Part shown: positions 23,496-34,922 of the stretch, piece by piece
Numbering within the stretch: position 1 is the first letter of the stretch
Layout: every line of letters starts with the position of its first letter
Assembly: GCA_032207245.1 (NCBI GenBank)
Contig: CM063506.1
Location: 12,731,439 to 12,795,438, forward strand
Reading direction: 5' to 3'
DNA: 64,000 nucleotides
Source of the DNA: Pardosa pseudoannulata
Lineage: Eukaryota; Arthropoda; Arachnida; Araneae; Lycosidae
The notes under the pieces: generated by a model
Database searches by the model: none
What the model was told of the DNA's origin: nothing
What the model saw: the letters and a program-made list of their open reading frames with translations, nothing else
Translations under genes and position numbers: made by a program

Positions 23496-24140
23496 CAGGG
23501 CCGTAACTAAGTCTTTTAGCGCCCGTGGCATAAAACTGGTCTGCGCCCCTGCCACCATATATAGTGAGAAAATATGTAAGCATGATTTTTTTTATCATAT
23601 ATTCAGAATAAACTCGCACAATGTTTTGTTAGTTCTGAAAATGTTCCTAGTACATTAATTTTTAATTTTTCTTCTATTTTTACCTTATTAATACTTAAAA
23701 ATACTTTAAAACTCTTTGTAGATATTATTTTGCTAATAAACTGAATAGTTTTTTTGAGGGGAACATTTTTTATTTGAAAGTTCAATTTTCATAGAAAATT
23801 AGTGAATTTCTAAATTTAAAATTAGTTTTAATAACTTTAAAATTTAAAACGAATACTCGGATTTGTACTAAGGCATATTAGGAGTGTTTGGTAAACATTT
23901 TGTAAGAATATACAGTATGTTTAGTCTCTAGAAGTATTTCTAAAAATAAGAAAATTCATTAAAAAAATCATTTATAAACACATTGGATTTTATAATAAAA
24001 AACTATTTTTCAACTTATCCTTACTTCTACTCGGGGCGAGTCGTTCTCTTTCGGACTTCATTTTCTTCATGGAGCGGGTTCCCTAAGACTGATGCACCCG
24101 TGGCACCTGCCACTTTTGCCACGCCCTAGTTATGGCCCTG
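23496..24140. mobile_element. hAT non-autonomous element, family A copy 1
   Basis: Ends CAGGGCCGTAACTA and TAGTTATGGCCCTG are inverted. The flanking octamers GTGAGAAG and GTGATAAA match at 6 of 8. The inside near both ends is GC-richer (GCGCCCGTGGCAT; GTGGCACCTGCC). A second copy of the family is at 24924-27369. Confidence 0.82.
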
Positions 24141-24149
24141 GTGATAAAA

Positions 24150-24355
24150 ATGTCGATATTTTCTCTCCTGTCGAAGCTAATGTCCTTCATGAAACTTTAA
24201 GAAGCCGCATAAACATCTGTAAGAGCCCCTTGTGCAAACAAAATTTTGAAATGGACAAAGACCACCTCGCAAAGTGTTCATCTTTGAAAGAGGAAAACCT
24301 CAACAATCGATATTGGGAGGCAAGAAAGATCATGCAGTCGACATCCAGAGATTGA
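24150..24355 (+). pseudogene. C-terminal tail of a non-LTR retrotransposon polyprotein
   Basis: The open frame ends at 24355 and contains CKSPLCKQNFEMDKDHLAKC followed by NNRYWEARKIMQ. The CPLC...MD.EHL..C...YW.AR pattern is the common ending of reverse transcriptase/RNase H polyproteins of LINE-type elements in arthropods. The upstream part was cut off or displaced by the hAT element that ends at 24140. This is family recognition from memory; function is lost because the rest is absent. Confidence 0.6.
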
Positions 24356-24407
24356 TTTTCTTTTGTTTTTAATGTTTTATTATTCATGTTTTAATATTCT
24401 TGTTTCT

Positions 24408-24567
24408 GCGAACGATGGCCGAATGGTTAGGGTGCTGGCCTGCGGAACCGGAGTTCGTGGGCATGAATGTTCGTAGTCGTTCGGAATCGGCTTTAAACTG
24501 TAGGCCCCGGTCTCATTAGCTTTTGTGTGGAAAAAAGTAGACCATAGCGCTCCAAACCAAACCAATG
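24408..24567 (+). mobile_element. tRNA-derived SINE lacking the B-box, with target duplication
   Basis: A near-consensus copy missing about 22 bases from inside GTGGGTTCGAATCCCACTATGG, so the B-box is gone. Direct repeats TTCTTGTTTCT flank it at 24397-24407 and 24568-24578. The deletion therefore occurred after insertion, or in an RNA made from another promoter. Confidence 0.9.
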
Positions 24568-24950
24568 TTCTTGTTTCTTATTGTAGTTTTTATGAAGTTT
24601 GTTACTAATTTATCGTTTTGTAATTATTCACGGCTCCATTCTCATACATCTGGGATGTAGGGAAGCCAATGATGTAGAATCAAGAGCTTCTGCAGTTAAA
24701 AGAAAAAAGTAACAAAGTGGCATGTAGCAAATTTATTGCTAAAAGGAAACAGTGTTTTTATTTAAGGGCGACAATCCTTCCTCTTTCGGACGTCATTTGC
24801 AGTGGCGATTTGGGCTCATATGCCTGGACCCCGAATTTCAAGTGGCCCCAAGTTTCAATGTTATTAACATGTATCATAATTTGAAAACTTATTTTGTAGA
24901 GTCAAAGGAATAAGTAAAATGTGCAGGGCAGTAACTAGGTCCTTTAGCAC

Positions 24951-26559
24951 TGTGACGACTTCAATGTTCTTGGGTGAAGAAGTAGCGTGAAGAGGGATCA
25001 CAGTCTTAACAGAATTGGAAATCACTTTTATTTTCTGGAGTAAATACTGGTTATATACAAAAGAATTCTAATCTCCCCAAACAAGTCGAAATGTAAAGGA
25101 TTGTTGCTTGCATAACATCACCACGACGATCACAGTCGGAAAAAAAGATTAAATAATCTCACACAAGTGGGGAGGCTTTTCCAGGGTGCAACGCAAACCC
25201 AATCTATCCCCCCATTCGCTGTCCGAGACCCTGCCGTTCCTTATATGAGCGGACTTTACGAGTCTCCCGAACGCAATCGCTAAAAATCTGGCTCCAGTCA
25301 AAAGTCGCGGAAGCCTCCTCGAGGTAGAAGAACCTACATAAAAAAATGTCGAAAAGCCCCGAGTAGTTGAAGATTGTTCGTGGTGCATTAGCTATGAGCT
25401 GTATCCCCTGTCTTGAGAGTGAAAAGTTTCTGTCAGGGTATGCATCAGGAAATATGTTTTACACTAGAGAACAGCCCATCATATGATGGGATCAGTAAAA
25501 TTTTTAATTTTCCAGAATTGCAAAATACCCTATGAGGCAGGTAAAAAAAAAAAAAAATGGTTTGCTTTTTGGCTGAGAATTATTTTGCGACAAAATATTA
25601 CCTTAAGAAAATTATTTACGTAATATCTAAGTTTAATGATAAAACGTATGGAAATAATGCAGAAGATATTTAAATAATCTAAAATAATGATTAAAAGATA
25701 TGATTAAAGGAATGACGTCATAATGCTAGAAAAAAATTGTTATTTTTACCTATTTATTATGTGATAAATTGATACATTTAATCCCGTGCTCTTAAAATGG
25801 GGCTTGATATAATGATGGTAATACGTGAATTTAATAAAACAAAAATAATAAAAATCATAAAAATTTGAAAAATGGTAAAAATTTATTTTAAAAATAATAA
25901 AACAACTTTAGGAATAAGAATTCAAAAGAAAAAGCAGATATTATTAAATTAATTAGACATTTAGAAAAACTCGGCTACGTCGGGGGCAGAACCATCAACC
26001 CGAGAAGTACGACGATAAAATGGGCAGACACTCTACCCCATGTACCAGCTTACGCGAAGTGCAAGAAGTAGTTAGAATATATAAGGGTCAAGTTAAAACA
26101 GTCCAGAAATTTAAATATTGCTCTCCATCCTATCAATAATGAATTGAGTATAGAATAAGAGGGAGAATAAGGCTTGAAATAATAACCTTAAACGCTCGAA
26201 AAGGGGGAATGAGGTGGATTTCGAACTCGCTTTGAATTTTGCTAACCCTAACTCATAAAAAATCCAATGTGGATGGCTGTATCCATTCCAGGTACAACCG
26301 CTTCATAAATTCGCGGACAGACAACTTAGGCTATTATTATATAGGGGATTAAGTGAAAGATTTGCTAGCTGTCTCGATTCCGGAATTCTCGAGGCAATCC
26401 TCCGGGATCATTACCGCGACCGATGAGGGGCGTGACTCCTATTCAATCGAACTTTCAACATCCCAGCATCGCAGCGCTATTGTAGTCGGATCGAAATAGG
26501 AGGGATTTAGATCAGCTGATTTCGGTCGTTAGTGTTCTGAACAAAGAGGGGTCTTCACA
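24951..26559 (-). mobile_element. solo LTR of an LTR retrotransposon, split by a Helitron
   Basis: On the minus strand it runs TGTGAAGACC...GAAGTCGTCACA, with TG/CA termini and a 4-bp duplication GCAC (24947-24950 and 26560-26563). It aligns to the + strand solo LTR at 31110-31876. Without the Helitron (25464-26348) it is about 724 bp. No internal retrotransposon coding sequence is present, as expected after LTR-LTR recombination. The superfamily cannot be told from the LTR alone. Confidence 0.85.
25464..26348 (-). mobile_element. Helitron nested in the solo LTR
   Basis: Minus-strand start TCCCCTATATAATAATAGCC at 26348 and end hairpin CCCATCATATGATGGG plus CTGTTCTCTAG at 25464, inserted between A and T. 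It carries a tRNA-like segment (about 25970-26065, minus strand) with GGTAGAGTGTCTGCC and GGTTCTGCCCC, resembling A- and B-box regions. The same segment occurs in the Helitron at 48332-49481. Confidence 0.87.
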
Positions 26560-27523
26560 GCACCCATGGTAAAAGACTAGCCTGCGCCGCTACCACCAAA
26601 TACAGTAAGAAAATATATAATCATAAACATGTTTCCTCTCTATATTATATTCAGAATGAACTTACAAAACAACGTTATATTTATATATCATATATAAAGA
26701 AAAGGTGTTTATATCATTATTTTCTAGATTTAGCATACGCTAATAAATTAAGGATTTCATTGTAGTTCATATGTTTGTAATTTTTTTTCGATTTAAAAAG
26801 GAATTCTTCAACTTTAAAAATAAACTTTTTACAAATAATATATACTTTACTGACAAATATTCTCAGTATGACAAACAGAAATTGCCCCCCCCCCTTTACT
26901 TAATAAAATGTGCTTTTCCGCTTGACTTTTATTTTTATATATGTTGTTGTTCTCTGTTCATTTAAAAAAGAAATGGGAACATTAATCATAACGTGTTATG
27001 GGGACAGTAGAATGCATGAAAGGAGTGTTGTGAAGAGAAAGCGGTTTCTGCAGTAAGGAATTTTTATATTTTAGCAAAACTTTTATGTGAAGCTGGCAAG
27101 CGAGTACGAGTTTCAGTTGATGTGCGAACGTTTTGCGCTTGCCCCAACAATTAATGCATAAAATAAAAGTAAATTATCACTCCTAATTTTGATTTTATTA
27201 ATGCTAACTTATTGCCTTTTAACAGGAAAATATGTTTTTCCCTTTTTTCCTTACACCTATTTGGGTCGAATGGTTCCCTTGTGGACCCCATTTTCATCGC
27301 GTTACGGCGCCCTATAAAGGATGTGCCCCGGTCAAATGTTACCTTTGCCAAGTCTATGTTACAGCCTTGAAAATGTGCAATACGTGCAAACTTTGAAGCA
27401 GGTTTGAGTGGACCTATCACCATTAAGAAATTTTAAATAGAAGATTTTTTTCGTATTTTTCATTTCACCTTATCTTTTTAATCCTGATCGTAAATACATG
27501 GGATTTTTAGCATTTGTTACCTA

Positions 27524-28640
27524 TCCCCTATATAATAACAGCCTAAGTTATCTGTCCGCCTGTCCTCGAATTTATGAAGTGGTTAAACCTGGAATGGATA
27601 GAGGCATCCATATTGGATTCTTGATGAATTAGGGTTAGCAAAATTCAAAGCGAGTAAAAATTTGAAGAAATCAAAACAACAGTTTTCAACTGAAGAATAT
27701 GAGATTACCTGTTTAATATGGCAGTGTTTTAACTTGTTTTAGCAAAAGAAGTCAGCAATTGAGGCATGCAGATTAGTATTTATTAACGAAAACTTAAGTA
27801 ATATACAATTTTTAGTATTTCAAAAGATAATGTATCACAGATAGCTGCTAAGTTGGGATTTGAAATATTACAATCTTTAGACGGAATAATGATCCTCAAT
27901 GCATACCACAACTTCTATAGGAATCCCTGTTTCATAATGTTTGAAACAGCTAGAAGGCACGAACAATCTTTAGAATGGTAGCATATAATAATAGCCTAAG
28001 TTATCTGTCCATCTGTCCTCGAATTTATGAAGCGGTTGGACCTGGAATGGATAGAGCATCCATATTGGATTCTTGATGAGTTAGGGTTAGCAAAATTCAA
28101 AGCGAGTAAAGTTTATCTTCTCTTAAACTATCGATCCGATTCTAAAATAAATTGGTATAAATATGCTACATATTACAGTGAAAAATACTGTAGTCTTTAA
28201 AATGTTTGAAATCCACCCCTCCCCCCCTTTTCGGGCTCTTTATGCCAAAATATCAAGCCCTATTTTAAGAGCAGGAGATTAAATTTATCAATTTATCACG
28301 AAATGAATAAGTAAAAATAACATTTTTTCTAGCATTATGACGTCATTCCTTTAACCATCTCATTTAATCATTTCTTATTTTAAATTATTTAAATATGGTC
28401 TGCATTATTTTCATACGTTTTATCACTGAACTTAGATATTACGTAAATAATTTTCTTTTATATTTGGCTTAAATAATAGATTGGGTATATATGTGATAAT
28501 TTTAAATTTAATTATCTATTAAATTTTGTTGTAAGATAATTCTCAGCCAAAAAACAAACCATTTTTTTCTCTGCCTTATAGGGTACTTTACAATTCTGGA
28601 AAATTAAAAATTTTACTGATCCCGTCATATGACGGGCTAG
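27524..28640 (+). mobile_element. composite Helitron with two 5' modules
   Basis: It begins TCCCCTATATAATAACAG after an A and ends in hairpin CCCGTCATATGACGGG with CTAG before a T. A second 5' module (ATATAATAATAGCCTAAGTT) starts again at about 27985, so two copies are fused or one is nested. Between the modules lies a coding-like stretch (27825-27981) including QIAAKLGFEILQSLDGIMI and FETARRHEQSLEW before a stop. It matches nothing I recognise and may be host sequence captured by the Helitron. Confidence 0.78.
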
Positions 28641-29705
28641 TGTATAAAATAATCAGCAAAATTGGTAAAATTAAAAGAGCTGATAGAAATTTTAAAAGAG
28701 GAAATTTTTATTTAAGTGTCCCAGAAGAGGAATCGAACATCCCCCTCTGGCTATGGCTCTGTATAAGGCCCTTTAAAAGTTGTCAATAAAAACAAACTTT
28801 TATTGGACACAATTAACTTTTTTCTTAAATTAAGAGCTTCAAGCGTTAATAAAATTAAAAAAAATTAAAACCTAATTACACTTACATTTATATCAATATT
28901 TTGGTACACCTCGATTGCGTTTGCTGAGTGTATGGGGGTAGACAGATTTTGTATATTACATCTATAAATTAAGCGTTTGTCTGCTTACGATCATATCCTG
29001 CAAAAATTGCTATCGTGGTAGTACATCTCATGGAATGGTGTTGGGTAGTATCAAGTCAGGTGACTGGTGGTGCCATCTTTTGACACAATATCAAAATAAA
29101 TGATACATGTGGTATAGTTTGTTAGTTGAGTACAAATTAAGTCATTTTGTGAGCCTTTTAAGCATGAATTCAAAATCATTTCTTCAGGCAATTGAAATAA
29201 TATATGGATATTTGATTTTTCTTTACGAAAAAAACCCTTTTTAAATGGTATATACACAGGGACGTTCCATAGCTGACTGCGTACATTCATAAGATAAGTG
29301 AAAGTTCGCTAGCTGTCTCGATTCCGGAATTACATTTTTTTCTAGCATTATGACGTCATTCCTTTAACCATCTCATTTAATCATTTCTTATTTTAAATTA
29401 TTTAAATATGGTCTGCATTATTTTCATACGTTTTATCACTTAACTTAGATATTACGTAAATAATTTTATATTTGATTTAAATAATAGATTAGGTATATAT
29501 GTGATAATTTTAAATTTAATTATCTATTAAATTTTGTTGCAAGTTAATTCTCAGCCAAAAAACAAACGATTTTTTTATTTGCCTCATAGGGTACTTTACA
29601 ATTCTGGAAAATTAAAACTTTTGCTGATCCCGTCATACGACGGGCTAGTGTATAAAATAATCAGCAAAATTGGTAAAATTAAAAGAGCTGATAGAAATTT
29701 TAAAA
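28320..29705. repeat. ~370-bp duplication including DNA beyond the Helitron end
   Basis: 28330-28696 and 29336-29705 are nearly identical. The match continues 56 bp past the Helitron CTAG end (TGTATAAAATAATCAGC onward). The second copy abuts a fragment (29298-29335) shared with the solo LTR near 26349-26386. Either a Helitron read through its terminator and carried flanking DNA, or this is a local segmental duplication. Confidence 0.75.
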
Positions 29706-29809
29706 AATTTACCAAGGCCGTCCCTATGGCCTGTAACAGGCTGTAGTGCCTTGAAAAACGAAGAAATCAGAATTATTCATTTATTTTCTCAATTTTTGTT
29801 GACTGATAC

Positions 29810-29992
29810 TTAACACGTTGACTGCCAGACGCATTTTCGATGGTTTGCCCAAGGCGCCGATGTGAACTTATAATTATGCGATGTATATTATGCTGAAATA
29901 TTATTTGCAGCAGATAAAATTAGTTATAAAATCTTGCTTGTAGTTTTCGTGGTGGAGGTCACCGGTGACTCTTATGGCAGTCAACGTGTTAA
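29810..29992. mobile_element. piggyBac-type MITE (body 29814-29988)
   Basis: A 175-bp element with perfect inverted ends CACGTTGACTGCCA and TTAA on both sides. No coding sequence. Confidence 0.88.
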
Positions 29993-30181
29993 ATTATTAA
30001 GAACTTAATATATCCATATTAAGAAAAGAAGAGACCACTGGCTTAAAATGAAATTAAGTACTAAGCAAATCTAAGTGATTCAGATTTTGACGGGATTTTT
30101 TGACGAGACAGTACGACAGTAGCAATTAGGATCCTTCTGAGAATTCAAGTGATAGTGAAGATGAAGTCTTCTTCGAACCTG

Positions 30182-30860
30182 AAGTTGATCTTCTCCTATT
30201 GATCCGATTCTAAAATAAATTGGTATAAATATGCTTCATATCACAGCAAAAAATACTGCAGTTTTTCAAACTTTCGTAATCCACCGCTTCAAAAATAACA
30301 TTTTTTCTAATAGTATGACGTCATTCCTTTAACCATTTCATATAATCTTTTCTCATTTGAAATTATTTAAATATCGTCTGCTTTATTTTCGTACGTTTTA
30401 TCACTGAACTCAGATAGTACGTCAATAATTGTCTTCTATATTTGACTTAAATAATAGATTAGGTACATATGTGATAATTTTAAATTAAATCATCGATTAT
30501 TTTTTGTTGCCATGAAAATTTTATCACCGGTATTAACAACAAATTCTATCTACCTCCAGGGTGTAGTGGAAATGATAGTTTCATTCCTTTACTTCCATTA
30601 ATTACTGTGGAAAAAATTTGGAAGAACTCAATGATAATTTCAACGTAGCTAAAAAAACTTTCAATTATCTTTTTAAAGTAGCAAATAGACCGTCATCGGG
30701 AGACTTTAGAGGAGTATGAAGATAAACAAATTATTGTGCATGTACCAGATAATTCTCAACCAAAAAACAAACCATTTTTTTACCAGCCTCATAGGGTACT
30801 ATATAATTCTGGAAAATTAAAAATTTTACTGATCCCGTGATATGATGGGCCATATGATAG
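30182..30860 (+). mobile_element. Helitron 3' portion
   Basis: It shares the body of the other Helitrons and ends with hairpin ATCCCGTGATATGATGGGCC and CATATGATAG before a T. It retains a longer version of the 3' reading frame (30690-30830), including EEYEDKQIIVHVPDNSQ and KNKPFFYQPHRVLYNSGKLK. The 5' end is not clear. Confidence 0.7.
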
Positions 30861-31109
30861 TCCGTAATAATAATTACGGAAAATGTAGAAAAATCAAGAA
30901 ATAGTGAAATATATGCTTGAAAAATGTAACAGCAGTAAAAACTATTTAAGTTGACTTAATATTGAATCTGTTGATGTAAGAAATCTTAAAAATCCTGCAG
31001 TATTGCAACAGTATGTACAAAAAGCAGAAATAATGTTCTAAATAAATTTAAGCGGTGGATGTGGACATACCAGGCCACCATGGGCATAGACCCTTGGTTG
31101 TGGTCCTGG

Positions 31110-31639
31110 TGTGAAAACTTCCCTTTGTCCGAGCACGGCCAAAACAGCTGATCGGAGTACACCTGTTTACCTGGACAATAGCTTGGCGTCGCAGAGTCTG
31201 GGATCTTGACAATCAGACTGGATAGACGAATACGCCCCTGATGGATCTTGTTAATGAATGCTCGGAAATTCCGTAAAGGGACAGCCAGCGAATGAGAATT
31301 CAGCTAAAAAATATAACTGTAACTTTAGCTGGAGTTCTCAAGTAATTGGGATCTTAACTGACCCCAAAAACAATTGGCGGAACAGTAACTGACCCCCCCC
31401 CCAGGTATAAAAAGCCTACAATTTTGCGATTCATTGCTTTTCGTCATTTTTTTACGTAGGTGTGTTGACCTCGTGGAGGCTTTCGCGTTTTGTTAAGGGA
31501 GCCAGCTTTCTAGTTGGGGAGATTCGTAAAGTCCGCTCATATAGGGAGCAGCAGAGTCTCGGATATTTAACGGGGGATAAATTGGATTTGATTACACCCT
31601 GAAAAGCCTCCCCACTTGTAAGAGATTATTAAATATCTT

Positions 31640-31671
<32 letters not shown>

Positions 31672-31876
31672 TTTGGTTTTTTTTTTTTTTCGACTGTGAT
31701 TGTCATGAGGAAGTTTTACCGGCAACCATCCTTTGCAGTTCTACATGATTTGGGAATTAACATTCCTTTGTAAATAGTCATAGTTAATCAAGAATAAAAG
31801 TAAATTTCCAATTTTATCTTTGACTGTTATCCATTCTTCACGTTACATCTCACTCCAGAATATTGAAGGCGTCACA
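31110..31876 (+). mobile_element. solo LTR of an LTR retrotransposon
   Basis: This 767-bp solo LTR begins TGTGAAAAC and ends GGCGTCACA, with a perfect 4-bp duplication CTGG (31106-31109 and 31877-31880). A TATA-like box GGTATAAAAAGCC is near 31405-31417, and an AATAAAAG polyadenylation-type signal near 31792. A long T-tract (31641-31690) is expanded relative to the other copy. No internal coding region accompanies it. Confidence 0.87.
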
Positions 31877-31879
31877 CTG

Positions 31880-33100
31880 GCAATCAGTCAGTCGTACACA
31901 GGACCGCCAGAAATTGTTTTCCGGGAAGGACTAAAGATAAAAAGCATTGCTATTTGTGAATGATACTTCATTAAAACAAAATTAAGGTATTAAAGCATGG
32001 ATGAGGTATGACAATTATCTATTTTTAACTAAAATAATTAAAAAGATTTGATGGCAAACGAGAAAAGACCTAAACAAGAAAAAGCAAAATCTAACGAGAA
32101 AAGGTAAATATAGCAGAAGCAGACTATACAGAAAATGTTAAAGTATTGGCCAGTGGCTCGGCAAAACTTTTTATAGCCGAAGAGGCTTTTTTACGAACAT
32201 GTTCTTATACAGCTAGGCAGATTTCACCTACACAACACATGGAACATTTTCTTTTGACGAAATAGTCTTCTAGAATTTCGGGAGGGGTCCGGTCCTCCAA
32301 ATTCCCCCTTGCCTACGGCCTTGATCGTACATTTACCATAATGCACAATAGAAAACAAGCATGTAAAATTTAGTTTTTGCTCTTAAAACTAAAGGGGGAA
32401 ACTAATAAATATCTTAACTATAATGTCACTAATAATACTATAAATTCAAAATCTCATGAAAACGGAAAAGGTTAGGATGCATACAAAAATATGTTTTGTA
32501 TATATCATAAATTAAAAGCAAAACTTTAAAAAGTGAGAAATGTATAAAAAGAGAAACAGAACAAAAATAATATTGAAAATTGAATTAAAATATTATATGG
32601 AAAATCGTATTAAGTACTGTGCAATGGAATAATGAGATTAAGTACGTATAAGAGGTATTATATATATTTCATTCATTAGAAGTAAATTATCGTTAACATC
32701 ACTGTCATAACGATACTCTGTATAAAAATGCACAGGAGAACAAAAGTATTTTACAGTTTTGTTGAAATATTATGGTGGAAAAATCTATTTTAAAGCAATG
32801 ATATCAAATAATTTGGTAAAGTACTGTAGTTTTAATGTTTCATATAAAAAATTCAATATTTTATGAATATTTGACTCAGTTTGATTTGGCGGCCTATCAG
32901 AGAAATACATTGATTCATTGTAATATATGTTGTTCAAGGCCGTAAGCAAGGTGGGGGGGATTTAGGGGACCATTCCCACGAGTGGATCGGGACAGCCAAT
33001 TTTGGTACTACACTTCCAGTAGCTTGGCTCACTGGCGTCATCTATTAACTAAAAACCTATTTAAGTAATCGTGAGCTCGTGTCGAGGATTCTTAATACAC
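31880..33100. other. AT-rich stretch with fragments of hAT-like ends
   Basis: CCCCCTTGCCTACGGCCTTG ends at 32322, and CAAGGCCGTAAGCAAGG begins near 32936. Both resemble the ends of the MITE at 603-752, but I could not pair them with opposite ends or duplications. No gene is seen. Confidence 0.4.
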
Positions 33101-33111
33101 CGTGTTAAACA

Positions 33112-33174
33112 TGGAAGGTGAAGCAAATGTGGATAGCGGAGGTTTAAATTGCACAATCTGTGACAAAATCTTAT
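33112..33174 (+). other. short coding-like start, cut by a MITE
   Basis: An ATG at 33112 opens MEGEANVDSGGLNCTICDKI, with a C-x2-C pair like the first half of a zinc finger. The frame then enters the 134-bp inverted-repeat element at 33175. It could be the first exon of the neighbouring P-like element or another dead gene. Not recognised. Confidence 0.3.
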
Positions 33175-33308
33175 ATTTTTCTATCAAAGAATATTCAAGA
33201 AGAATTCTTTTTTACTCTTTACTAAGTGAAATAATTATTCAATATTGCTGTATACTCTTGAGAGGAATAGTAAAATTTAAACTTATGAGTATTCTTTGAT
33301 AGAAAAAT
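33175..33308. mobile_element. 134-bp MITE with 22-bp inverted ends
   Basis: ATTTTTCTATCAAAGAATATTC at the left and its complement at the right (one mismatch) enclose AT-rich DNA. This is directly visible as a terminal inverted repeat. The superfamily is unknown and the target duplication is unclear. Confidence 0.7.
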
Positions 33309-34108
33309 GTAAGTTTCTAAATTATTATATTGAATGACATTTTTTAGAACAATGTTTTTATCTTTAAAAATCAGGCTGTTTACTGCCCATTATAGACAGC
33401 TTGAGGTTTAAATAAAGTATCATTAATGCTTTATACTCTTTAGAAGGTAACAATAGAATTAATAGTGATATGATTAAATTTTTGGTTGAACAGATTTCAT
33501 TTCTTTGTGAGAGTAGATACTCATCCGACACTTTAATTTTTTCAACTTTACTGCACACTATTGCTCCACAGACATATCGATTTATAAGAAAATCAAATAT
33601 TATAAATATTCCTCACCAAAATACCATTTAACGTCTGTCTTTATTTTTTAATTTAAATCCATCCAAAGAGCAATTTAACCGTAAATTTTTGTATTATACC
33701 CGGAAAAATTTTTCACTCATAGAAAATTGTGTTAAACTTCTAATATTAATGTTACATGAGATCCATTTAAAAGAATATGTTGAATATAAAGGCGGTAGCA
33801 TCGTAGGTGTAAGCTATAATACTAATGAGGAATTTTCACGTTTTCTAATTTTGATTTTAAACGATAGAAGACAAAAAAGTAAGCAGGACAGTAGCTATTT
33901 TTCTTTCATTTGGGGGCCTAATGGGTGATTTCTAATGGGTTTTATAGCGGACTTTTTAACGTTTCTCAAAAACGATACTTTTCCTCCGCCGAGTTTGTGA
34001 CGTCATCGTTCATGTCGACACAGAGCACCTATGCTGTTTACATGTTAAAAGGCGACTTTTAAATTTGTTTTTGTGTAAAGTATCGCATATAATAGAATTT
34101 TTTTTGTT

Positions 34109-34318
34109 ATGTCTAGCATTAAAAAATCATACTCTAAATATTGTATTGTGTCACTCTGTAAAAATACAACAACTAATTGCAATGAGAAGATATTTTTCAG
34201 CGTCCCGAAAGACCCACATACACGTAAAATCTGGACAACTGCGATGAAAAGGGATGCGAAATTAAACCCCAAATTATCATATAAATCATCTTTATGGGTT
34301 TGTGAAGACCATTTCTCG
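34109..34318 (+). pseudogene. THAP-domain first exon of a transposon protein (copy 2)
   Basis: Same exon as 1441-1650, with start MSSIKKSYSK. Zinc ligands C12, C17, C65 and H68 are all kept, as are W42 and F69. A GTAAGT donor follows at 34319. Three substitutions separate the copies. No downstream exon is present, so no full transposase can be made from this copy. Confidence 0.8.
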
Positions 34319-34859
34319 GTAAGTAAATGCTTGCTTTTGTTTAAATATTACTAATTTAGACAATTAAAGTATATAAAAATACATCTATACCTTTAAAAGG
34401 ATTGTTGATTAACCACTGCTATTTAACTTTTAAAACAGCTAATTTTCGAGTATTATCACAGAGTTCAAGTTCAATAAATATTTTATAAAGCATATAAATA
34501 TCGAAAAACATATAAATATCTAAAGCATATAATTATCTAATAAATCACTCGGGGGAGGGGAAGGTTATGTATTTTCAAGGTATTATAAATATTTTCTTCA
34601 GAGATGCATACTTTCTTGTGTATCAAATCACAGTGATATTTTTCGATTAAATTGATGACTAATTTGAAAAAAAGTATAATATTTTTAAAATACTTAATAA
34701 TGATATTATTTTAAAAATTAAATTTTATACATTTTTAAATTTGACATTAATATTAAAGGCAATAAAATTGTATTGCTATTTAAAAATGTGTAAATAATTA
34801 AGTAAAGCCGTTTAAAGATTTTAAATTTCTTTTCATCATATTTAAAATATTTAAGAATT

Positions 34860-34922
34860 GGTTTGGTTTTGGAGTGCTACGGTCTACTTTTTGCAACACG
34901 AAGGCTAATGAGACCGGTCTCA
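34860..34922 (-). repeat. 3' tail of a tRNA-derived SINE, antisense
   Basis: Same fragment and position as 2206-2268 in the other ISL2EU-like copy. Confidence 0.85.

Larger units (their letters stand above)
24924..27369. mobile_element. hAT non-autonomous element, family A copy 2, with nested inserts
   Basis: The ends CAGGGCAGTAACTAG and CTATGTTACAGCCTTG are flanked by a perfect 8-bp duplication AAAATGTG (24916-24923 and 27370-27377). Its body matches the 23496-24140 copy on either side of a 1.6-kb LTR insertion at 24951-26559, which itself carries a Helitron. Removing the LTR and one GCAC restores the family sequence TTTAGCACCCATGG. Confidence 0.9.

Noticed and set aside
27151..27423. 90-codon minus-strand frame near the right end of the hAT element
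   Set aside because: It spans the hAT boundary and its target duplication, so it cannot be an ancestral gene.
31641..31690. Poly-T tract as a retroposon tail
   Set aside because: It lies inside the solo LTR, at a position where the other LTR copy has a short run, so it is local expansion.
32151..32322. Possible hAT MITE with CAGTGGCTCGG and CCTACGGCCTTG ends
   Set aside because: The ends pair poorly and the flanking octamers do not match. Kept only as a note on fragments.
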